5,209 nucleotides of DNA from the NCBI GenBank assembly GCA_015522765.1, contig WALR01000102.1, positions 1-5,209 on the forward strand, read 5' to 3'. Shown here piece after piece: positions 1 through 3,168 of the stretch (the first letter of the stretch is position 1; each line of letters begins with the position of its first letter). The stretch is from Candidatus Woesearchaeota archaeon (GTDB lineage: Archaea > Nanobdellota > Nanobdellia > Woesearchaeales > WALR01). The notes under the pieces were generated by a model. The model did not search any database. It was not told the DNA's origin and was given only the letters and a program-made list of their open reading frames with translations. A program made the position numbers and the translations under genes.

Positions 1-461
1 TCTTTGTTGTGAAGAGCGAGGGGAAAACCCCTGACGAGAAAACCCTTAATGAGGCAGCGGTTGCGACAGCCTCTTTTAGCAGGGCATGGAAGAGGGGGAT
101 AAGCTACGCAGAGGTCTACTGGGTTGCTCCGGAGCAGGTAAGCAAGGAGGCAAAGGCAGGCGAATACCTCTCAAGAGGGGCATTTATGATTTACGGGAAG
201 AAGAACATGATGAGGGCAACCCTTGAGCTGTGCGTCGGAGTTAAGGACGGCGTGTTCATCAGCGCCCCCTGCAGTGCGGTGGCTGAGCCCCTGTTCAGGA
301 TTCTGCCCGGCGATACAAAGGTGAGCGACGCCGCAAAGATGATAGCTAGAAAGATTAATTATAGCGATGTTGACGAGATAGTCAGGATGCTCCCTCCTGG
401 GCCCTTATCGCTTGAACCTGTAAGGAAAGGCGTCAGAATCAGAAAGCAAGGCAAAAATTAA
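1..461 (+). CDS. Rqc2/NEMF homologue (NFACT family), C-terminal part, 5' end outside the window
   Basis: The reading frame is open from the first bases (F-V-V at 3-11) and ends at TAA 459-461. The GTG at 9 is therefore only the first possible start inside the window and not the true start. The visible ~153 residues match the NFACT-R (DUF814) region and C-terminus of archaeal Rqc2/NEMF proteins. Hallmarks are T-L-N-E-A-A...F-S-R-A-W near the beginning, then W-V-A-P-E-Q-V-S-K, G-E-Y-L-S-R-G-A-F-M-I-Y-G-K-K-N, and later a P-G-D patch and L-P-P-G-P. Family knowledge: these proteins bind stalled 60S/50S-tRNA complexes in ribosome-associated quality control and recruit tRNA for C-terminal tailing; bacterial relatives are RqcH. 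The N-terminal NFACT-N domain and coiled coils lie upstream and cannot be assessed. The stop is 2 nt from the 3' end of the convergent tRNA-Arg gene, so the mRNA 3' end must run antisense into that tRNA. No T-rich terminator follows on this strand. Confidence 0.88.
   Translation, partial: FVVKSEGKTPDEKTLNEAAVATASFSRAWKRGISYAEVYWVAPEQVSKEAKAGEYLSRGAFMIYGKKNMMRATLELCVGVKDGVFISAPCSAVAEPLFRILPGDTKVSDAAKMIARKINYSDVDEIVRMLPPGPLSLEPVRKGVRIRKQGKN
453..457 (-). terminator. T5 run after tRNA-Arg
   Basis: Five consecutive T on the minus strand, 7-11 nt beyond the tRNA discriminator base and inside the last codons of the convergent Rqc2 gene. Short T tracts are typical archaeal termination signals after tRNA genes. 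Confidence 0.45.
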
Positions 462-477
462 GGTGAGCCCGGGGGGA

Positions 478-494
478 TGTTCGTTCCTGAGAAT
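478..494 (-). other. 17-nt intron in the T-loop of tRNA-Arg (position 59/60)
   Basis: Read on the minus strand, the T-stem G5 is followed by TTCG (500-497), a 3-nt bulge AAA (496-494), TTC, a TCAG loop, GAA, then CGAA (483-480), a 3-nt bulge CAT (479-477) and the T-stem C5. TTCG pairs with CGAA as the 4-bp central helix, the T-stem is the outer helix and TTC/GAA the inner helix: a complete hBHBh' substrate. Cutting each bulge between its second and third base, the rule for archaeal splicing endonuclease, removes exactly 17 nt and leaves the consensus T-loop. Non-canonical T-arm introns are known, mainly from Thermoproteales. Confidence 0.85.
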
Positions 495-532
495 TTCGAA
501 CCCCCGCCAGCCGGTCCGAAGCCGGCCGCACT

Positions 533-547
533 TTCCGGATATCCATT
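533..547 (-). other. 15-nt candidate intron in the D-loop of tRNA-Arg (about position 20a/21)
   Basis: On the minus strand CTGG (553-550) can pair with CCGG (538-535) as a 4-bp central helix with one U-G. It is flanked by a 3-nt bulge ATA (549-547) and a 3-nt bulge AAA (534-532). Cutting between bulge bases 2 and 3 removes 15 nt and yields a standard 10-nt D-loop. The fold is a relaxed BHB. The D-stem (557-560 with 528-531) is separated from the central helix by three unpaired bases on the 5' side, and the inner helix is at most 2 bp. A competing hairpin GGATA/TATCC (551-547 with 541-537) also exists. That the D-loop is about 15 nt too long is certain; the exact splice sites are less so. Confidence 0.65.
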
Positions 548-590
548 ATCCAGGCTATGCTACGGGCCCGCTAGGTGTATCCCCTGCTGA

Positions 591-598
591 TTTAAAAA
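591..598 (-). promoter_or_regulatory. TATA box of tRNA-Arg
   Basis: Reads TTTTTAAA on the minus strand. Its centre (594.5) is 25.5 nt upstream of the first tRNA base at 569, which places the expected transcription start on or next to that base. The purine-rich CAAAGA just upstream (599-606) is in the position of a BRE. Confidence 0.75.
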
Positions 599-616
599 TC
601 TTTGTGAATCTTTGTG
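597..616. repeat. Two tandem copies of a 10-bp unit upstream of the tRNA-Arg TATA box
   Basis: AATCTTTGTG occurs twice without interruption (597-606 and 607-616). On the minus strand this is CACAAAGATT twice, directly upstream of and touching the TATA box, so one copy covers the BRE position. A similar CAAAGATTT precedes the TATA box of the zinc-ribbon gene near 1330-1340. Confidence 0.7.
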
Positions 617-620
617 ATAA

Positions 621-633
621 AGCTAAAAAGAAA
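621..633 (-). terminator. T-rich terminator of the Alba unit
   Basis: The minus strand reads TTTCTTTTTAGC directly after the stop codon of the small ORF. It is the first T-rich tract downstream of Alba and lies upstream of the tRNA-Arg promoter. Confidence 0.45.
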
Positions 634-634
634 T

Positions 635-769
635 TCAGTTGCCAGGTCCCTTAAACTCGATTGTCTCAGGGCTAATCTCCTCTCCCATTATTATCGCTGT
701 GCTTTGAATCCTCCTGAGAAAGTGCTTAACCCTGCTTTCCTCTCTCCTGACAACATTAAACCTGCGCAT
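635..769 (-). CDS. Small basic protein of unknown function following Alba (44 aa)
   Basis: An ATG at 769 opens a 44-codon frame ending in TGA 635-637, in the same frame as Alba and separated from the Alba TAA by three bases. The product is rich in Arg, Lys and Glu; its first half (R-R-E-E-S-R-V-K-H-F-L-R-R) could form a charged amphipathic helix. I recognise no family. A possible Shine-Dalgarno AGGAGG lies inside the Alba 3' end, with a long 12-nt spacing to the ATG. A T-rich stretch (minus-strand TTTCTTTTT) follows the stop immediately, as expected if the Alba transcript ends after this ORF. Position and terminator favour a real gene cotranscribed with Alba, but a chance ORF of this size cannot be excluded. 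Confidence 0.42.
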   Translation of the reverse strand: MRRFNVVRREESRVKHFLRRIQSTAIIMGEEISPETIEFKGPGN

Positions 770-772
770 TCT

Positions 773-1057
773 TTACTCGTTCCTCCTGAGTGTTATCTCT
801 ATAGTTGAAACCCTCACTGTCTTCCCCTCTTTATTCTGGAACTCCTCGCTGTTTATCCTTATTGCGTCGACATACACCTGTCCCTCGAGAAATCTCTTCG
901 AGGCAACCTCAGCCACATCAACCGCGCGGCTTATGAACTTACCCCTCGCCTTAATAATCACTTCGTCGGCATTCTTTGTTGTGAACTGCATCACGACTCC
1001 TGTAACATAGTTCATAAAAGGCTTGTTCCCTATAAACACCGAGTTCTCCTCTGCCAT
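773..1057 (-). CDS. albA: Alba DNA/RNA-binding chromatin protein
   Basis: The 94-residue product has the family's usual length and its signature: V-F-I-G-N-K-P-F-M-N-Y-V near the N-terminus, E-V-I-I-K-A-R-G-K-F-I-S-R-A-V-D in the middle and V-S-T-I-E-I-T-L at the C-terminus. Lys12 corresponds to the lysine that is acetylated (Lys16) in Sulfolobus Alba. Family knowledge: Alba forms dimers that coat and loop double-stranded DNA and also bind RNA. I place the start at ATG 1057 because GGGGGTG (1064-1070) sits 6 nt upstream as a Shine-Dalgarno. A GTG at 1066 in the same frame would add three residues and could use AGGAGA farther upstream, but it overlaps the better ribosome site. The gene follows the zinc-ribbon gene on the same strand after a T-rich gap and is followed at once by a 44-codon ORF. 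Confidence 0.93.
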   Translation of the reverse strand: MAEENSVFIGNKPFMNYVTGVVMQFTTKNADEVIIKARGKFISRAVDVAEVASKRFLEGQVYVDAIRINSEEFQNKEGKTVRVSTIEITLRRNE

Positions 1058-1063
1058 TGCCTG

Positions 1064-1070
1064 CACCCCC
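1064..1070 (-). promoter_or_regulatory. Shine-Dalgarno site that sets the Alba start
   Basis: GGGGGTG on the minus strand resembles the archaeal GGAGGTG core, with a 6-nt spacing to ATG 1057. It overlaps the alternative GTG at 1066 and so argues against that codon as the start. Confidence 0.6.
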
Positions 1071-1090
1071 TTATTCTCCTGTTGCCTGTA

Positions 1091-1119
1091 AAAAACAAAA
1101 AAATAAAATTAATCAAAAA
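1091..1119 (-). terminator. Poly-T tract after the zinc-ribbon gene
   Basis: The minus strand has T5 at 1115-1119, then T4-A-T7 and a final T6, beginning 14 nt past the zinc-ribbon stop. This is a typical U-rich archaeal terminator. The A/T-rich centre could also serve as a weak promoter for Alba, but I see no clear TATA box in it. Confidence 0.5.
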
Positions 1120-1132
1120 CAGTTTGGCCTTC

Positions 1133-1279
1133 TTATTCTCCTGAGCCAATCCTGAAAACCTTTGTTCCGCAATACGGGCATACCCCCTTCACCGCAGGTC
1201 TCCCGTTCTTAAGCACGACCTTCTCAGGATTCTTTATCTCTACCTTCTTCTTACATTTCACACAATACGCTTCTACCAT
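1133..1279 (-). CDS. DUF5679-type zinc-ribbon protein (48 aa)
   Basis: The frame from ATG 1279 to TAA 1133-1135 encodes 48 residues beginning M-V-E-A-Y-C-V-K-C. Two Cys pairs, C6/C9 (CVKC) and C34/C37 (CPYC), form a zinc-ribbon with a central K-N-G-R-P-A-V-K-G segment. This matches the short archaeal proteins annotated as DUF5679, whose molecular role is not established. A strong Shine-Dalgarno AGGTGAT (1284-1290) lies 4 nt before the ATG. The TATA box at 1325-1332 would give a leader of about 24 nt, so this mRNA is not leaderless, unlike several neighbours. Alba follows 75 nt downstream. The small, basic, zinc-binding shape would suit nucleic-acid or ribosome binding, but that is inference. 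Confidence 0.88.
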   Translation of the reverse strand: MVEAYCVKCKKKVEIKNPEKVVLKNGRPAVKGVCPYCGTKVFRIGSGE

Positions 1280-1283
1280 TAAA

Positions 1284-1290
1284 ATCACCT
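1284..1290 (-). promoter_or_regulatory. Shine-Dalgarno of the zinc-ribbon gene
   Basis: AGGTGAT on the minus strand is an almost full match to the archaeal anti-16S sequence and lies 4 nt before ATG 1279. Confidence 0.75.
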
Positions 1291-1324
1291 CTAATGCTTT
1301 TATCAGCTAAATAGCAGCTTTCTT

Positions 1325-1332
1325 TTTATAAA
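1325..1332 (-). promoter_or_regulatory. TATA box of the zinc-ribbon gene
   Basis: TTTATAAA, preceded on the minus strand by the purine-rich CAAAGA in BRE position. The centre is 49.5 nt from the start codon, giving a short leader that contains the Shine-Dalgarno. Confidence 0.7.
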
Positions 1333-1426
1333 TCTTTGTTTTTTCACCTAAATAATGCCGTGAATCAGGGTTTTTTAGAGTAAGATTTGTTCCTCTTAAC
1401 GCTTATTTATGCTGTTTTACAAAAAC

Positions 1427-1434
1427 TTTATAAA
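1427..1434 (+). promoter_or_regulatory. TATA box of the histone-fold gene (leaderless)
   Basis: TTTATAAA preceded by the A-rich ACAAAAAC in BRE position. Its centre is 26.5 nt upstream of ATG 1457, so transcription should begin at or within about two bases of the start codon. The GGGAG near 1437-1442 is then probably not a ribosome site. Confidence 0.7.
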
Positions 1435-1456
1435 TTTGGGAGTCCACTGACAAATT

Positions 1457-1627
1457 ATGATTGTTGTGCGCGCGAAAATAAAGGATGTTGCAAACGATAT
1501 GGGGCGCTTCAGTGTTTCCAGCGATTTTGCGGATGCGCTTGACGCCAAGGTCAAGGAGATTATAAGAGCCGCCTGCGAGAGAGCTAAGGCCAACGGCAGG
1601 AAGACACTTATGCCCAGAGATATCTGA
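1457..1627 (+). CDS. Minimal histone-fold protein, DUF1931/CBF-NFY type (56 aa)
   Basis: The 56-residue product can be aligned by eye with archaeal histones such as HMfB. V-S-S-D-F...A-L-D-A-K-V-K-E-I-I corresponds to loop 1 and helix 2, and A-N-G-R-K-T-L-M-P-R-D-I corresponds to loop 2 (G-R-K-T...D-I). The N-terminal V-R-A-K-I-K-D-V would be helix 1. In HMfB a third helix follows D-I; here TGA follows directly, so helix 3 is absent. Short archaeal proteins annotated as DUF1931 have the same layout. Such proteins are presumed DNA-binding dimers, but their function is largely untested. The frame stays open for about 20 codons after the TGA, but that stretch does not resemble helix 3. The gene diverges from the zinc-ribbon/Alba unit, so two chromatin-type proteins are encoded side by side. 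The promoter implies a leaderless mRNA. Confidence 0.85.
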   Translation: MIVVRAKIKDVANDMGRFSVSSDFADALDAKVKEIIRAACERAKANGRKTLMPRDI

Positions 1628-1733
1628 TTAGGAGAAGAAAAAACAGAAGCAAGAGTTGTCTCTCAGTTTTGCGCTCCTGAATTGCTTTAGAAGAGGGTTT
1701 AATATTCATATTCTTTTGTAAACTATGCGAATA

Positions 1734-1741
1734 TTTTTAAA
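1734..1741 (+). promoter_or_regulatory. TATA box of tRNA-Ser
   Basis: TTTTTAAA, the same octamer as at tRNA-Arg. Its centre (1737.5) is 25.5 nt from G1763, the first base of the upstream copy of the tRNA 5' end, and 88.5 nt from the downstream copy at 1826. The promoter therefore points to 1763 as the gene start. A second A/T-rich word, TTATAAG, follows at 1743-1749 but is too close to serve either copy well. Confidence 0.75.
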
Positions 1742-1758
1742 CTTATAAGATTCTTCAT

Positions 1759-1776
1759 TCATGCCGCGGTCGCATA
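1759..1776 (+). repeat. 18-nt direct repeat, upstream copy (tRNA-Ser 5' end plus TCAT flank)
   Basis: Identical over 18 bases to 1822-1839, at a distance of 63. The repeat covers tRNA positions 1-14 and four bases before the tRNA. One mismatch earlier, two further bases (CA) also match. Confidence 0.95.
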
Positions 1777-1833
1777 CGCAGTAACAAGGTTACTGGTCGC
1801 GCCCTTGGCATTTCGTTACACTCATGCCGCGGT
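1771..1833 (+). other. 63-nt candidate intron of tRNA-Ser between positions 8 and 9
   Basis: Copy 1 (1761-1775) and copy 2 (1824-1838) both read ATGC, CGCG, GTC, GCAT. Paired antiparallel, ATGC of each copy matches GCAT of the other, and CGCG matches CGCG. A 3-nt bulge GTC is left on each strand: helix 4, bulge 3, helix 4, bulge 3, helix 4. Cutting GT|C in both bulges excises exactly one repeat period and joins T8 to C9. The intron also holds a 7-bp hairpin (1779-1785 with 1789-1795, loop AAG). The outer helix needs A1761-T1762 in the transcript; if transcription starts at 1763 it shrinks to 2 bp. Confidence 0.7.
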
Positions 1834-1839
1834 CGCATA
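1822..1839 (+). repeat. 18-nt direct repeat, downstream copy
   Basis: Second copy of the 1759-1776 repeat, joined to the rest of the tRNA-Ser body. Under the intron model its first part (to T1833) is the intron 3' end and its last six bases belong to exon 2. Confidence 0.95.
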
Positions 1840-1939
1840 ATCCGGTAGTGCGCCTGGCTCGAGACCAGGTTGGCGCAAGCCTCTCTGGGTTCAAATCCCA
1901 GCCGCGGCGTAGCGAATGTAATGAGTGAAATTGCAGAAG

Positions 1940-3118
1940 TTAAGGCATCAGGGTTTCTGCTATTATTAACATCCTCTGCCTTACGAAGAAGAGGTGGGCT
2001 GTTCCTTCTCCAGCCAGTAATTCCTCAATCCTTCTTTTAATTGCATAGTAGCCTTCCTCAATATCCCCCCTTAGAATAACTCTCTTGTAACTGTCATGGA
2101 GGGCATCCTTAACATTCTCAATAAGGGCCCTGACTGATTCTTCCCCTGTCTTTATAACCCCCACAATCCTGTACGCCCTTAACCATCCCCCGCATTCATC
2201 ATCCATTCTGATTTTTGAGGATGTGAAGAACCATGTCTTATGGAAAAAGCAGGGCTTAGCATCCTTCAATCCTATTTCGTGGATAAGCCCAGCAGCGGAG
2301 AGGGCAGGGTCAATCTCCAGCAAAAAATTCTCTGGCGGATAAATCTTTCTTATGCCCCTGCTCCTCCCACGGACAACCCTGTTCTTGGGCAGAGTCACTG
2401 CGCTTACCTCTGATTTTCTCAGCCTACCGAAATAGGCGGTGAGCCTGTTGAGTTTTCTGTTAAGAGAGATGTATTCGAGCTCGTGGGGGGGCAGCTCATT
2501 AAGCATATTCCTATTTATCTGGGGGGGCAGCTCTATGGCAATATCCCTGAATAATGACACCATATACTTTATATTGGGGGTTATCTCCTTAAGTGTTCTT
2601 TTAGAGGATGATATGGGCCTTGAGGGATCGCAGAAATAGGCGTCTGCTTTCAATTTGCCAGCCTCTTCTGCATCTCCTACACTGAATAAAATGTTCTTTA
2701 CTCCTGACCTCTCAGCGTTTTTTCCTGCGAACACAATCTTTCTCTCGTCTTTATCGATTCCCATGACCCTGTCCGCGACCCTTCCTAAAGCTATCGTCTG
2801 TATACCTATGCCGCAGCACAGGTCTGCGATAACACCCCTTCCCATCCTCTTGGCCCTGTACTCTGCAACACAGCTGTTCGTTGCAACCCTTAAATCCTCT
2901 GGGTAGAAGTAAAGCCTGTTGTCAATCTTTTTCTTGCGATTATTGGTTATTCTTGCCCTTGCAAACCTTATTACTACCTCTTTCTCCCCCTCTTTCCAGT
3001 AGCCGGAAACGCTCCTCATGGCTTTCTCAGTTGGGAGCCCCCTCCTAAGAATGTTCATTGCTTTATCAATATCTCTCTCAAGAAGGGACTGCTTTTTGAA
3101 TAGCCTTTCATAGTTCAT
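1940..3118 (-). CDS. THUMP-like class I SAM-dependent methyltransferase, probably RNA-directed
   Basis: The 392-residue product has a Rossmann methyltransferase core: motif I D-L-C-C-G-I-G (about 99-105), the acidic end of strand 2 in G-I-D-K-D (120-124), V-G-D-A (147-150) and a catalytic-loop motif C-D-P-S-R-P (163-168). F-Y-P-E-D-L-R-V-A-T-N before motif I and the C-terminal part with L-E-I-D-P-A-L-S-A-A-G-L and G-W-L-R-A-Y-R-I-V fit the THUMP-like methyltransferase group. A D-P-x-R type motif IV replaces the N-P-P-Y of amino-group methylases. Substrate unknown; rRNA or tRNA is the likeliest guess. I start at ATG 3118 rather than the in-frame GTGs at 3136/3133, because a TATA box 25.5 nt upstream would begin transcription at 3118, downstream of those GTGs. 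GGTGGTG before the ATG could be a Shine-Dalgarno only if transcription began earlier. The gene is convergent with tRNA-Ser and divergent from the Sfm1-like gene. Confidence 0.8.
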   Translation of the reverse strand: MNYERLFKKQSLLERDIDKAMNILRRGLPTEKAMRSVSGYWKEGEKEVVIRFARARITNNRKKKIDNRLYFYPEDLRVATNSCVAEYRAKRMGRGVIADLCCGIGIQTIALGRVADRVMGIDKDERKIVFAGKNAERSGVKNILFSVGDAEEAGKLKADAYFCDPSRPISSSKRTLKEITPNIKYMVSLFRDIAIELPPQINRNMLNELPPHELEYISLNRKLNRLTAYFGRLRKSEVSAVTLPKNRVVRGRSRGIRKIYPPENFLLEIDPALSAAGLIHEIGLKDAKPCFFHKTWFFTSSKIRMDDECGGWLRAYRIVGVIKTGEESVRALIENVKDALHDSYKRVILRGDIEEGYYAIKRRIEELLAGEGTAHLFFVRQRMLIIAETLMP

Positions 3119-3138
3119 ATCTCTAGTTTTCACCACCT

Positions 3139-3148
3139 TTTATATATT
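3139..3148. promoter_or_regulatory. Central bidirectional TATA element between two divergent leaderless genes
   Basis: The palindromic TATATA (3141-3146) has its dyad at 3143.5. This is exactly midway between the start codons at 3118 (-) and 3169 (+), 25.5 nt from each. That is the usual distance from TATA centre to transcription start in archaea, so one element can place both starts on the initiator ATGs. Confidence 0.7.
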
Positions 3149-3168
3149 ATTTGCTATAACCACCTGGA

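Larger units (their letters stand above)
464..569 (-). tRNA. tRNA-Arg(UCG) with two predicted non-canonical introns
   Basis: The acceptor arms 563-569 and 465-471 form 7 bp with one G-U. The anticodon stem is 522-526 with 510-514, and its loop (515-521) reads C-T-T-C-G-G-A, giving anticodon UCG (Arg, codon CGA). The variable loop has 4 nt (506-509), the T-stem is five G:C pairs (501-505 with 472-476), the discriminator is A464, and CCA is not encoded. Two places are too long. The T-loop has 24 nt instead of 7 and the D-loop 25 nt instead of about 10. Removing 478-494 restores a perfect T-loop T-T-C-G-A-A-T. Removing 533-547 restores the D-loop A-G-C-C-T-G-G-A-T-A between D-stem arms GCAT and GTGC. 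The spliced tRNA is then 74 nt and fully regular, with no intron at the usual 37/38 position. A TATA box lies 25.5 nt upstream of the first base and a T5 run lies just past the 3' end. Confidence 0.9.
1763..1909 (+). tRNA. tRNA-Ser(CGA) with a predicted 63-nt intron at position 8/9
   Basis: From 1826 the tRNA is complete without any removal. The acceptor is GCCGCGG with CCGCGGC (1902-1908). The D-stem is GCAT/GTGC, the anticodon stem CCTGG/CCAGG, and the loop C-T-C-G-A-G-A gives anticodon CGA. The long variable arm with a GGC/GCC stem (1870-1884) is typical of Ser. The T-arm is CTGGG/CCCAG, the discriminator G1909, and no CCA is encoded. An identical tRNA 5' end lies 63 nt upstream (1763-1776). 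I take the upstream copy as exon 1 (1763-1770) and 1834-1909 as exon 2, giving an 84-nt mature tRNA. The reasons are the TATA spacing and a perfect BHB formed by the two copies. The alternative is a tRNA at 1826-1909 with a long leader containing a copied 5' segment. Both readings give the same mature sequence. Confidence 0.93.

Noticed and set aside
463..808. Two plus-strand reading frames (463-654 and 614-808).
   Set aside because: The first is a shadow across the tRNA-Arg gene. The second overlaps the 3' end of Alba and the small minus-strand ORF. Neither has a promoter or ribosome site, and the products look non-coding.
1628..1680. TTAGGAG and CTCCTGA form a 7-bp inverted repeat ending in a CTGA, possibly a small RNA or terminator after the histone-fold gene.
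   Set aside because: The 39-nt spacing, the lack of a box C match and the lack of a T-run leave no support for a specific element.
1628..1690. The frame of the histone-fold gene stays open for about 20 codons after its TGA, suggesting stop readthrough or a recoded TGA.
   Set aside because: The extra residues do not resemble histone helix 3, TGA also ends the Sfm1-like gene here, and similar short family members appear to end at the same point.
1759..1839. The direct repeats at the tRNA-Ser gene could be attachment sites of an integrated element.
   Set aside because: Integrases normally use tRNA 3' halves, the repeats are only 63 nt apart with no gene between them, and the BHB geometry explains them better.
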